Below, piece after piece: positions 11,712 to 22,955 of a stretch of 64,000 bases of DNA. Positions within the stretch are counted from its first letter, which is position 1, and each line of letters opens with the position of its first letter. This DNA is from Phoronis australis (lineage: Eukaryota > Phoronida > Phoronidae). The notes under the pieces are model-generated. The model saw nothing but the letters and a program-made list of their open reading frames with translations, was not told where the DNA came from and searched no databases. The position numbers and the translations under genes are program-made. Where the stretch lies: contig NMRA01000530.1 in NCBI GenBank assembly GCA_002633005.1, positions 1 through 64,000 of the forward strand. Direction: 5' to 3'.

Positions 11712-12129
11712 TTGCATGAAGCAGTCCCAAATGGGGACTCAACTAAATTCCCTAAACCTTTTGTCTATTTGCGTGTTTGTTTACTCGCAGATGTAATCTT
11801 TTTCTATCATTTCATCCGTATTATGATCTTACCTTTGACTAAAGACATTTTCTAATAATATAACTAAAAAGTGAGCTCTGAATTCAATGAAAGTAAGAGG
11901 GACGTAGTCCTTAGGTTAGGAGTGTTGCATGAAAAGATCCCTATACATTTTCGATAATATTGAGAATTCAACGTCGAGTTCACTCTCGATTTGTATCAAA
12001 GCCAAAAATTGACTTAGTAATGGAACTAAAACAGCATAAGAAAGGACAATCAATGTTTTCACAAGTCCACTAATATGCAGTTGATTTAGGGAACTTAGTT
12101 GAGTCCCTATTTGGGACTGTTTCAAGCAA
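11712..12129. mobile_element. Inverted-repeat element inserted in the LINE
   Basis: Ends form an inverted repeat of about 45 bp. The left end begins GTTGCATGAAGCAGTCCC and the right end reversed begins GGTTGCTTGAAACAGTCCC, both continuing through GGGACTCAACTAA to TTCCCTAAA (11756 and 12085). The internal 330 bp has no LINE similarity and no ORF. LINE codons on either side are compatible with one continuous frame if this block is absent. Immediate flanks, CCAGTGGCCGG and its near mirror image, suggest the target was palindromic. Confidence 0.75.
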
Positions 12130-12190
12130 CCGGCCACTGGTGAACATAATCACCTTTGTTTTGCTACCACTAATTTCTAAGCTAACTGAC

Positions 12191-12990
12191 TTAGCCCATG
12201 TGGCTGTTGAGTGCTCTTTGAGCAAGATAGCGACATGTGTCAGGATCGATGCTAGACACACTGAGAACAATATCATCTGCATAGGCTTGAAAATACAAGG
12301 TTGGACCCATGTCAGTAGATAAGTGTCGAAGCAGACCATCCATAGCCATGTTAGAGAGGGTGGGTGAGGTAGCGCTACCCTGAGGTGTTCCCCTGGTGAT
12401 GCAAACCGCCACACTCACATCGTCTAGACAAACAGTAACAAATTGACTTCCAAGCATGTTAATGATCCACCTGGTAAGACACCTATTCACTTTAAAGTGG
12501 TTTAGTGCAACTCGGATCGCGTCATGCTTAATATTGCTGAAAGCTCCAACAAGATCAATGAAGGCACAGAGGGCAAGTTGTTTATTAAATATAGCCATTT
12601 CCAGTCTAGCGACCAGATGATGTGGAGCAGTCTCCGTAGAGAAGCCGGGCCTATAAGCATACTGGTTGTTCTAAAGTTTGTTATGTATGCCTTGTTTATC
12701 AAGATGCCACAGAATGAGCCTTTCCAGTCCATTGAGAAGGAAGGATGTTAAGGTTAAAGGCCTAAATGATTCAGCCGAAAGGTACGAGTTCTTCCCTGGT
12801 TTAGGAATGAAGACTACCCTTTGGCTAGCTTCATTCCATGTCTTGGGGATGTAACCTAATCTAAGGCTGTTTTTGTAGGTAGCTGTGAGTATTTGGAATA
12901 ATGGTATCCCAGCTCTTTCAGGATTATAGGATATGTCATGTCTAGTCCTGGGGACTTCCATGGTTTAAAAGACTTTAGAGCCCGCTTATT
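12191..12990 (-). pseudogene. LINE reverse transcriptase domain (frameshifted)
   Basis: Spread over overlapping frames (12961-12671, 12732-12502, 12598-12191). Contains palm motifs including PQGSATSP and YADD. Frameshifts near 12700 and 12560 separate the finger and palm parts. Confidence 0.9.
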
Positions 12991-13000
12991 TTGAAAAATC

Positions 13001-14179
13001 GATATGATGTTGAAAGGGCATCATATGAGATTACGTCTAAATCATAGACCCACAGTCTCTGTGTCTATGTAAAAGTCGACGAAAACTAATCCAGTATGGA
13101 GATCCGCTTTTCTCCAGCCTTTTCCTACTATTTGTCTTCCAACTGATACTTTATTGCACTGCTATAAACAAAATATCACCACCCATCACATACTCGTTCA
13201 GTTGAGAACCTAAATTCATCACTGGTTTAGTATAAAAATGGAAACGGTCCAAGTATTTGTTATTGAATGCAGACTCATATTCTACCACTTAGTGGCGATT
13301 AGAAATTTTAAAATCTTATTTTTAGCAATATTTTAACCTATTTTTCTCGTTCAATTAATGTGACCAAAAGTGTTTTTAAACACTTTTAAACATATTTAAA
13401 AATGCATCTTTTAAAATGCTTGAGATAATACATTCGATCAACGATGACGCATTGTACAGGAACTCTAAATTTCAACATTTTGCCATTTTCAGTAACTGAA
13501 GTTCATTGGCAAATTACACGAAATTGTGAAAATTTAAACGCTGGTACTTTTACAAATGAAAAGTACAACTATGAATGAGATTGAAAACGTCAAAAGTTGC
13601 GAGATGGCAAACTATGGTGCCGGCCACGAAACCTAATTTTCTTAGATTCTACAGCTCAAGCCCCACTGACTATCAGTCCCGTAACCCTTATCTGCACAAA
13701 ACGTAAACTCACACACCGCTTGTGGATGCACTCTAATATTTATCACCATCTGAACGGACTCAGAAAGAGATAAATTTTGAGGCTTTCGAAACACCCTGGG
13801 TATTTTGTAGCGTCAAATTGCTTCTTGGAGGCGAACGCTATCTGCACATGTGGTAAGTTCAGTTCTGTGGTCAATAATGCACTAGTTATAGCCACGTCTA
13901 TTAATGGAAGTTGGGGAGAAGCGTCGCCGTAAAATTGAGCCACAAATAATTACTTTACGCCGAAAATAATTACTTTACCCAAATGACCCACCATACACAT
14001 CCGCAAATAAAGCCAATAAATTTCGCCTGCAATGGAAAATTTGAGGCTTCGAGAATACCCGAGATTTTCCTGATGAATTTGAGGTTACGGTACTCGAGAA
14101 GTGCCGAATGTAGTTCACATAATAGACTGTGGAGGAGCCTGCGTGCAGAATGCATCGCCTCGCGGCATACAGTTACACT
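13001..14179. other. No gene seen; AT-rich spacer
   Basis: No exon-like or transposon-like signal recognised. Contains A/T-rich sequence with local direct repeats such as TTTTTAAACACTTTTAAACATATTT near 13371. Confidence 0.4.
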
Positions 14180-14900
14180 AAGAAATGCTGATGATCTTTC
14201 GCCAGCTGGTTTAAACCAGTCAAAGTTGGCATAATTGTGTATTGATTAAAGCATTAATTCTGCAACTTCCAAAATCGACAAGTATAAGTACTTGGGACTT
14301 ATTTTAGATCCCAACCTTAAATTTAACTTGGACATATATCACATCACAAAAGAAATTGTCAGAGGAAACTGACGTTCTTAAACCTCTACGTAAATTTCTT
14401 AATGCCAGCGCTCTTAAGACACTACCAATGTATTACTCAGCCTCATTTGGTTATTGTACACCGGTTTGGGGACAAATCAGCGACACACTTGTAAGCAAAG
14501 TCCAAATAATCCAAAATAGAGCCACCAGGGTTATACTGGGTACTGGAATTTGGGACACCCGGATCGACGACTTGTATTCCAAGCTTGGATTTGTTAATGT
14601 AAAATAAAGAAATAGATATCTCTTTGCCTGTTGCATGTACAGATGTGTCAATGGCTTGTCTCTAACATATCACAGCCACAAATTCAGTAACAGTCAACCT
14701 ATATACTCTACACGTTCTTCCGTTGCTGGTGATGTTTCTTTTAAAAGAAATTAAAACCAAAACCGCCAAGTGATCTATTATTTATGTTGCTGCTGCAATA
14801 TGGAACTCTCTTAGTCCAGAAATCCAACGGTCCGTATTTGCAATTCAGTGCGCATCTGGTTTAGTTCTACCAACCATAGCGTCCATTGAACATCGTTGAT
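14180..14900 (+). mobile_element. CR1/L2-like LINE remnant (3' end of RT)
   Basis: Plus-strand reading: possible ADD at about 14190, then KYKYLGLILDPNLKFN (about 14280-14330), SFGYCTPVWGQ, KVQIIQNRATRVILG, LYSKLGFVNVK, then after a stop RNRYLFACCMYRCVNGLSL and STRSSVAGD. This is the thumb/C-terminal part of a CR1/L2-like reverse transcriptase. Stops and frameshifts make it dead. Confidence 0.8.
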
Positions 14901-15137
14901 TTATTCATTTCCAACAACTACTTCACATAGGATTTTCTATAATGTCACGCTGTTAATTGGATTCACATCTTCGGTTAATTACTCTAATTAGGGCATGTAG
15001 TTTAAAACAAGATCAAATGTAATACTAAATCGTAACGTTTTTGAGTCTCGTGACACACGTTCTTGAACCGGGTTACATAGATCGTCAAGTTACTTTTTGG
15101 AAGCGCACAGAAACAATGTCACTCTCTAGAGGCTTCC

Positions 15138-15294
15138 CTAGGAACGTGCTTGATATTTCTCGACTGCACGCTTTATGTCCGCTATGTGAGTGGAGTACAC
15201 TCGACAACATCCCCCGATCCAGCGAACTCCGAGATCCAACCACTCTGGCACGTACTCATCTAATGGGCGATAGTCTTTGTTGCGGGCGTCCCAT
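15138..15294 (-). CDS. HMT-A exon 7 (GGCC zinc motif, stop)
   Basis: 157 nt with EWLDLGVRWIGGCCRV and the C-terminal helix, stop at 15138-15140. The adjacent cysteines complete the zinc site. Confidence 0.94.
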
Positions 15295-18200
15295 CTACAG
15301 AAGAGAAAATTATTTTTATGTAATTCAAAGGTAAACGACTCAATGAAAACGATCTTTGTCAAACAACGTGCGCTTGTGGGAGGTCAAAAATAATTCAATT
15401 AAAATCAAAACAAGTTTGAAACTGTTTAAACACCGCTAAGGATGACAGCGGTAATCGGAGTAAAGCGTAAGATTGTACAAAATAGGAAATTTTCAAAATT
15501 TTCCTGCGGAAATGCATGTGCTCTGAAGTCTCATTTGGTTAAACTCATCCCCAACCCTAACCCCAATCCAAATGCTAACCCTTACCTTTACCTATCTCTC
15601 AAAAAGTACAATCCTGCGGTTAAGAGGAAAATCGGTCGTTCAAAAGATATGACCATACTTCGTCAGCTCTACAAAAGTATATCTGCGAAATTTAATGAAG
15701 ATCCTAAGCCAGCTCCAGGAGAAACAGCAGCGGACGCCGGACAATGGGTCCCTAAACCAAGTACTCGAACTCTGGATCCTCCAGTAGACTCACTGAAACA
15801 TCCTTCTCATATACCAGAAGAGTCCTTCGTCAAAGTTTGGATTTGTCCATCCCTTCACCTGGGCCTTCACGCGTAGGCCTACATATACACAGCTATGTCA
15901 TTTAGGGGGCGACAATATGACTGCAATTCATAGTCTTCATTTATGAATTGTTTACAACCCAGATATAATGCTTCGCGAATTCTGGGTTTTTCATTATTTC
16001 TTTGAATGTTCTGTGTATTCTTCAATAAATATATATCACTTTAAAGAAAAAAAGTTTTCCCCGATTTTGCCGGGTCAACCAGCTAAAACATCGGATTGGT
16101 CCCCGATGACGACTTCCGGCTTACGAACCAATGGGATGGGTTGACCCAGCAGAACCGAAGAACTAAATCACGTGCAGCCTATGTCGTTCACGCATGTGAA
16201 ACAGGACGTCCCAAGATAATATTCTTAAAATCTAATCAGCGTTCGACGAAGCGTTAACTGATACAGAGAGCAATAAACTGAACAGATAATTCAAACGTTT
16301 TATGAATACAGTACCTGTTCTTGATGTACTCTTCGCCACTGTTTGGGTAGACAATAAAATCTTTGCTGAAACCTTGTGCAGATTTGAGCAGTGGCGTCAC
16401 GAATTTTGAATTGGAACAGTTAACGCCAACTGCCACGATGTTGTCGTAATCCTTTGCAACCTGGATGGCCGAGGAAAATACGTCCCCAGTGCAGGTGTGT
16501 GAACCGTCCTGTAACGATGGAGTGGCAGAAGTGTATTAAATTGGTTGATTTGAAATTAGCCTACCTTTATATTTACTTTTTCAATTCAAGCTATATGCTA
16601 CATGCTATAGGCCTACTTTCGTTCAATAAGCTGCGTAACTTAAAATTACAGCACGTCTTCTTCCTTCACTTCTTAACTTAATGCTATACTTTCGTTCAAT
16701 AGACCAAGTAACGTAAAACAACACGTCGTCTCCATTTCTTCCATAACTTAACGTTACACATTCTCTTCACAGACGGCGCAGTTTACAACATTGCTACACT
16801 TCCTTTTCTTTAGTACTCACATTAAAGCAACATTTCTATTCGTTTTACGACTCACGGTAGGTAACATTATTAGACCGGTTTCGTGAGTGCAAAAAGGCTA
16901 ATATTCCAATTTTCGCCTTTTGCCACCAAAACAACGTGAATTTCCGTTTAGGTTACAAGTCTTTTCCACTTCTACTCCATTTACTACTTAAATTAACGTT
17001 ACACTTTCTCAGTGCCCATTTTGGTGCATAGGGCCTACTGCTCTTACAGGTTGTAATGTTGTAGCGAGATCGTTAAAATGGTAAAAGTTTAAAAATGTTA
17101 GTCAAAACCTTATTGCTTTAAGCAATCCTATTTAGCCATTTTAGTACGTTTCACGTCTCGCTTGTTAGTTATTACATGAACATATACAAATGCCCCGATT
17201 TTAATTGAAAGCATTTCTGCAAACGAGGACATTATTAATTCTATTTGATTATTTTGTAAAATGGGAACTTTTTTGGACTCACATGCTATTTCAATGTATC
17301 GACTTTATACTTGGTATGAAGTGTTGTATAATTGGCTCTTGCTCTGTTTAATTCAGTGGCGCTGCGGTTTTCAGACCTCTCGTGTCTTATATGCACGGAA
17401 ATGACAAGCAAACGAGAGTTTGCAACGATACTGGTAGCTCAAGAAAATGCAAAAACAGCTAATTTTCTTCCTAGCTAAATAAACAATATATTTAATTTTG
17501 ATGAATTCCGTTTTGGTCACCTTTTAATGAATTTAGACCAGTAATCTTGTTCCTAAGTCAATACACTAAGCACTTATTGTCGTTGAATTGTCCAGCAACT
17601 TTCTAAATCCATCAGCTACCTTGTCTATACCTTACAAGAAAACGCCAACCAGGCTTTTACGTTGGAGAACTCGTCGCGGAGTAGTTCCACCAGCGCTTTC
17701 GCCTCCTTAGTGCCAGGGATAGTTTCCAGTGCTAGGAAGTTGGCCCCAGCGGAGACTAGGGCCTGAATTTTGGGACGATGCCAATCTTTAAGTTCCTGCA
17801 AAATGATATGGCAACCGCAGCGTGATATTGTAGAATATCGGTCTGTTACTGACTCAATAACTCTGGAAAATGTTGAGCCTCCCTCATGCAACACGCATTA
17901 GGCCCTTTTTACATGTAAGTCTACTGCTGAAAGTGAGCGCTGTGGACGGCAACGTGAGTTTTTCCGAATAAAAATATCATTTTAGGGCTCTTTTGGACGC
18001 AAAGTCTCTTGTAAAAATGGACGTTTGCGTGAGAAATTCATCGAGAGTCTTTCAAAATCTCCGTTACCAATATCATATCTAATTAGTTAAAGAGGCCTGG
18101 AACGCGACAAACAGACTAAATTGCAATATTGTTAGAAGTTCTCTGCCACTGAAACTGAGTTCAAACTGCACACCAGGTATTTTTAGAGTTTGTCCGTAAA

Positions 18201-21200
18201 GATTTTTAACTTCTATTTGTATCAAAGCATTTATTTTACTTTAGTTTCAAATTTCAAAAAAAAAACGATCTGTCTAGTGCTCGCCACTTCATCGATTTTT
18301 CTCCCACAAGGAAAATCACGTCTCCTTATTTGGTATGGCAAGACTAAGACTTAGACTGTAGCACGTTTCCCTTATATGGAATATGTGACATTTGACCTCA
18401 AGCGAGTTCAAGCAAGCGTCAAGCAACTGACTGTGAGTGCATGTGTACATTTATCATGTGGGAGGGAGATTAGAAACTCTGTGGTAATCACAGAGTTTTT
18501 TCTTCTGGAGTATTTCAAAAATTATAAATTTTGTGATTTTTTCTGGAAATTATCTCACTGGGTAAATTGAATAACTCTGTGCTAGACGTTGCGAGATGGC
18601 ACTTTCGTCAGGAATTGTTTAAAACATATTTTGATGATCTTTCTCTTTCCATGCCTCTTTAAAGCAGGGTGATAGCAACATGAATACTATTCGAACAAGA
18701 CACACCGGTCTTTGCTTAAGACTACACATTCGTCAACTGGCTCAAACGGCCATAAACTGCAAAATGTCTATGTCAGTCAAAACAACGGGAGATCAATGGC
18801 ACTTGTTTTGGATAAGGCAATGGATGTCAAGTGGTGTTAATGAAATGGACTTATTCCACTCAATTAGCGACGTACACTTAAAGGGGCAACAGGGCCACTC
18901 ATGCAGTCGAAAAACGAATTTTGATTTAAAGCATTTACGGTTACGAAATTAGTCTCAAATTCTACCGTACTGAAATTAGAAATTATTCCAGGCTTGAGAA
19001 GACTTGACGGTTATTGCTTCAGACCAGTCTCGTAAAATAGTTTCAGCTCACAAAGCGTTGTGACAGACAGGGGATTTCCACTTCCAGACGTTTTATCGCA
19101 TCAAATTTCAATTCAGCTAAAGATTAAGAACGAAATAACGTCGTTTCGGAAGAAAAAAACCTAATGGAGAAAGTCGGTTTGACACCAGAACATGATTTAT
19201 GCCTTCAGTTTCATTACCATGGGCATCGATCAATCCAAATGATGACGTACCTGTTCACTTATGTCCTTTAAGTACTCTCCGCTGTATTCCGAACCGTTGT
19301 GGAAGCTAATGGCGTATGGTCCAATAGCGCCGACAACCTGCGGCTGATCTCGCCCTGGCAAGCAAAAAAACAAGCTATCGTTGTGCTCGTAGCCAAGCTG
19401 ACAACCTAAGCTGTAATCGAATTTGTTATCTGTATCAACTGAATAAAATCGTCAACCGCTGAATGCTTATGGATAAAAACAAGGATTTTACAATTTAATT
19501 AGTCAAGAACTTATACAAATAATGAGACTTTAGAACCTTCTTTGAAACATATTCTCATAGTTTAAATTTTGCTTATCTCTTCTCTGTACTAGTTTACGGG
19601 GTGCAATCAAAGACAACTAGAAACGCCGTAGTTATTTGTACAAGCAAATTCACAATTTCGCGGAATGTGTGCCCAAAGAAACTCGCCGTTATACAGTGTT
19701 CGAGCGTTTACAACATCACGTAAATGAAGACGGGCGGCAAGCGTGCTTTGGCACATTCAAATGTTGAAAATCTTGTTAGAGTTGATTCTTGAGCTTACTA
19801 AAGTCGTTGGCCAAGTGCGAGGTGAGTTCAACTTGAAAATCATTTACATGTTACCCTTCTCCCGCCCATTTAACATTGCAGAATCGATATAACTTTATCA
19901 AATCTAACTAATGGGCAGTAACTAGTTTCCTTACTGCGACGGAACACATAATGTTGACCATAATATGTTTTTATATGTAAAACTATGAAAACCTTTTGGA
20001 TTCATTCTTTCTTCACCAAAGTCATGCTCGGAGAACACGGCATTCTTTTTTTACTGCAAGGTCACCTATGTTCATTAACAGCATTATCCCGCTGTGCAAC
20101 ATTATATGTTCTAAAATGTTCTAACCAGAATACTACAGTGGCGGATCTAGGATACCATAAGGGGGGGCCTCGGAGAATTGGGTAAAGCGCAATTGTAAGC
20201 ACAGGCGGCCCGAAAATTGCGGGGGCTAGCGATGTGGACCTGGTGTTGCCAAATTCTATCGGAGGACTAAAAAAAAAACAAAAAAACGGGAACACAATTC
20301 CGCTGCAACCTGCCCTCCTCCGCTTCCATTCCAAATTGGTGCACTTACGTTTCTTCACGCTCTTGGTGCTTGCTGCTGTTTATTTTTCCTTGCACCAGCC
20401 AAGGGGAGGGGGCCCCTGGGCCCCCCTAAATCCGCCTATGTACTACTCCATGGTGGAAACACTTTAAATCAATCCCATGCAACTTCGTTCTCACACATTT
20501 TCAAATTGTCAGCAGAAAAAATCCGCAAAAGATCTTAGTATGATAACTATGGTAGATCACTCTTCGCCCTCGTTTAAATTGGCTTGCATATCACGTATCT
20601 CTATAGCATTACGTAGCTTATATAAAATATAATAGAGGTGAGTGATATTCCATATACTTATTTACATATACATAAACACGTACATATACATTAATAAATT
20701 AATCTTCTCACATGATATTCCTTACATATATTTCATTTAGTTTCATGTATGTGTCATAACTCAGTGCGCATGCGCGACAGTATTGCTTACCCTTGCCACA
20801 TCCTCTTGTTTTTTTGAGTCAAGTCACATCGAGTGTGCAAGTGATTTTAAGACTTTTTTACATCTTAAGAGATATCAAACCTGAATTTTTGAAATCCTCA
20901 GTTTTTATAAACTCATCCACAGATTCTTGGGCGAGTTGAACAGCTCGACCTAATATTTGACATGCTTCTTCGTCAGTCACGTTTAAACATTTCTTGAGTA
21001 ACCCCGTGCTAGCCTGGTACGTGTTGGACTCAATATAGTCTGCACCTGCTTCCAAGAACCTGAAATTACGTCTCACAAGTAATAATCAATAAGAGGGGGT
21101 CCCGCATTTTGAAAACCAATTTTCTACGCTAAATAACGGGCATCAAACTGGCTTTCAAAATCCGGGACTACACGTGTAGTTAGTGGCCATTGCCGGGTTG

Positions 21201-22715
21201 CCGACGAGGCCACCTTCCAGAAGTCACGTTGTCATTCACATATTCGTGCCATGTTTGATTATTTTAAATTAAAATTGACTTCAGATACTATTAAAGAAAT
21301 TAACATAAAAATGTATGTCCAACGTTATGAAGATGAATTATTTCGATTTGTGCTTGTTTATCTCTCGACTCCTATAGTGTTTAGACTTGCGTATATTCAT
21401 GTGATCGTGAAGACTACTACATGCTTTTCAGCGATAGGCACTTTTCCCCATTCGTTCTCCGTATACCATTGATGTGCAATGTAAGTACCCCATAAGCATC
21501 GTAAAACCATCTCAACGCTTTCGTTGCAGCCAATGTTTGTGGAACAACGATGGCGGACTAACTTTTCTTTTTCCCATGACCTGATTGGATGGAATCATTA
21601 CCTTGATTGACAAGTCGGGAATATCCTTTCTGACTGGCGGACCCTCGGTATTGGATAGTGTATTTATCTTGTAAAATCACATCTAGTCTTGTCAATCCAC
21701 TTGCCAAACGAAAATAGTCAATGGTTTCCTAAGATAACAGTATAACCATCAGCCGGTCGGAACCGGCCCGACGCGATCTGTTAAGACAAGTGTAAAATTT
21801 TTGCTAAAAAATTCACAGATTGGAAAATGACTGAGTCTTGTACATGGAAAATATTCTTACGCCTGTTTTCTGACCTTTTCAAGGATAGCTTACTGCAAAA
21901 AGTTACTGAGCTTAAAAGAAAATTGATCAAAAAGAAATTCAAGATAGTACTTACTTTCTGTGTACGGCCTTGTTTAGGTCAGGGTCCATTTGAATCAGCC
22001 TAGCGCTCCACAACGGGTCATCCTAGGAAACAATAGGCACAACGGTGACACGTTATCCGGACGTAAGATTCAGACCACGCACCAAGCCAAGTGTGGTCTT
22101 AAAACAGGAGTACATCCGAGGCTCGGAAAGAATTGACAACCTTCCTCGTTCGGCTTTGGAGAGAATTTGCGTTAACATGTTTTTGTGAACTGTTGCAATC
22201 GCAGGTGATACATCTTAATACACTTTGAGGATACTAAACCAAAGTAAATTAAATCAAATCAGCCTAATTTATGAGTTTTCCGTTTCACCAAAAATCGTCT
22301 TTGAATTGCGCATCACTTAAACACGGACAGCTTAATTTGGCTTGTGTCCCAATGTGTTTACCAATCACTATTTGCTGCTACTGAAAGAGCATGCAATGTT
22401 TTGTATGAACAGGAGGTTATGGTTAGCGTACAAAGTGATCACGTCCGCAATTGGTTTATTGCCACCTGAGACTGTTGTCGATTGGTGTACGTTTCAACAG
22501 CATTCGAGTTTTGTTGCTGTTCGTACAGTCTCAGTAAATGAGGGCGCGTCTGTAGCGTTTTAGGAGGCAACTGATAAAAACACACAGGACTTGATTCTTA
22601 CATTGAGGACCGGTATTTCCTTCATCCATTCTGTCGTCTGATCACGTGCCTCTTTCAATACCTCTGCCTCTGTGCCGAAGCCTCCATCTATAATATGCAC
22701 CTGAGGAGACGCCAT
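15138..22715 (-). CDS. Homocysteine S-methyltransferase A (HMT-A), 7 exons, 326 aa
   Basis: Cytosolic zinc enzyme of the S-methyl_trans family. Known members move a methyl group from S-methylmethionine, betaine or SAM to homocysteine, giving methionine. Exons (minus): 22715-22602, 22022-21955, 21059-20881, 19354-19251, 17795-17631, 16508-16315, 15294-15138; total 981 nt, one open frame, all GT/AG. Landmarks: DGGFGTE near residue 10, SNTYQAS near 70, GPYAISFHNGSEY near 130, LETIPG, GVNC with Cys241, YPNSGEEY, and GGCCR with Cys304-305; the three cysteines are the zinc ligands of the family. Length is normal. The donor cannot be told from sequence; the short single-domain form resembles plant/bacterial HMT more than BHMT. 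It looks functional. Intron phases match HMT-B exactly. Confidence 0.95.
16315..16508 (-). CDS. HMT-A exon 6 (first zinc cysteine)
   Basis: 194 nt with SHTCTGD, IVAVGVNC and FIVYPNSGEEY. The GVNC cysteine is the first zinc ligand. Confidence 0.94.
17631..17795 (-). CDS. HMT-A exon 5
   Basis: 165 nt with DWHRPKIQALVSAGANFLAL and ETIPG. One codon longer than HMT-B exon 5. Confidence 0.93.
19251..19354 (-). CDS. HMT-A exon 4
   Basis: 104 nt encoding RDQPQVVGAIGPYAISFHNG and SEYSGEYLKDISEQ. Donor GTACGT. Confidence 0.92.
20136..20439 (+). mobile_element. MITE, CAGTGGCGGATCTAG family, in HMT-A intron
   Basis: The left end CAGTGGCGGATCTAGG and the right end reversed CATAGGCGGATTTAGGGG form a terminal inverted repeat. 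G-rich inside the left end and C-rich inside the right. Relatives at 29262-29553 and 54518-54733. TACTAC occurs just outside both ends, a possible target duplication. Confidence 0.65.
20881..21059 (-). CDS. HMT-A exon 3
   Basis: 179 nt. Carries FLEAGADYIESNTYQAS, part of the substrate-binding barrel. Acceptor TTTCAG; donor GTTTGA is weak but matches the HMT-B exon border exactly. Confidence 0.92.
21955..22022 (-). CDS. HMT-A exon 2
   Basis: 68 nt encoding DDPLWSARLIQMDPDLNKAV; acceptor CTAG, donor GTAAGT. DDPLW is shared with HMT-B. Confidence 0.93.
22602..22715 (-). CDS. HMT-A exon 1
   Basis: Encodes residues 1-38, beginning MASPQVHIIDGGFGTEAEV. The start ATG at 22715 has G at -3 and +4. 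Donor GTAAGA, phase 0. About ten residues longer than HMT-B exon 1. Confidence 0.93.
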
Positions 22716-22955
22716 CTCTCACGGAGTGGATCTGGGATAAAAATTGGAGGGCACTTGTTGCTCAAGTGATAATTAGCAACATGGCAATGTATACGATCAA
22801 AGTCTGATCGAGATAATGATAACATGCAACAATGCCAGGCTACCCGAACAACACAACAAGGCTCATCGAGAGTATGATAACATGTAACAATGCCAGGTTA
22901 CCCGAACAACAAGACTCATGAACTTATGAACATAGCTCCATGACACCAGGCAGAG
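22716..22955 (-). promoter_or_regulatory. HMT-A upstream region with a two-copy tandem repeat
   Basis: Contains two diverged copies of a roughly 55-bp unit (about 22808-22863 and 22864-22918) with the core ATGATAACATG, AACAATGCCAGG, TACCCGAACAACA. No TATA box identified. A transposon begins at 22956, so the native upstream region here is short. Confidence 0.45.

Larger units (their letters stand above)
10010..13000 (-). mobile_element. I-type non-LTR retrotransposon (LINE), 5'-truncated and broken
   Basis: Reading on the minus strand from about 12990: reverse transcriptase, then RNase H, then a C-terminal zinc-knuckle-like tail. RT landmarks: FKPWKSPG (about 12960-12990), VFIPKPGK, FRPLTLTSF, CAFIDLVGAFSNIKHD, RGTPQGSATSPTLSN, and the catalytic AYADDIVL near 12280. 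RNase H landmarks: YYSDGSK, FQAEITAI, FSDSQAA, WVRAHVGIDGNENTDRLAK, so the acidic catalytic residues remain. The tail has SPVCPECG near 10230. At least seven frame changes break the ORF, and the endonuclease/ORF1 part is missing. RNase H after RT points to the I group. It is dead as it stands. Confidence 0.9.

Noticed and set aside
15545-15590. Interstitial telomere-like CCCTAACCCC stretch
   Set aside because: Only a few degenerate units; too short to call a telomeric relic.
15442-15876. 144-codon plus-strand ORF in an HMT-A intron, with Asn-Pro repeats
   Set aside because: The NP run comes from a CCCTAACCCC-like simple repeat; no family resemblance, no promoter or splice support, and it lies inside an intron on the other strand.
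18476-18498. Small hairpin AACTCTGTG/CACAGAGTT
   Set aside because: Nine-bp arms in an intron; expected by chance at this scale and with no further support.
18680-18952. 90-codon plus-strand ORF
   Set aside because: No recognisable domain, composition like random sequence, inside an HMT-A intron.
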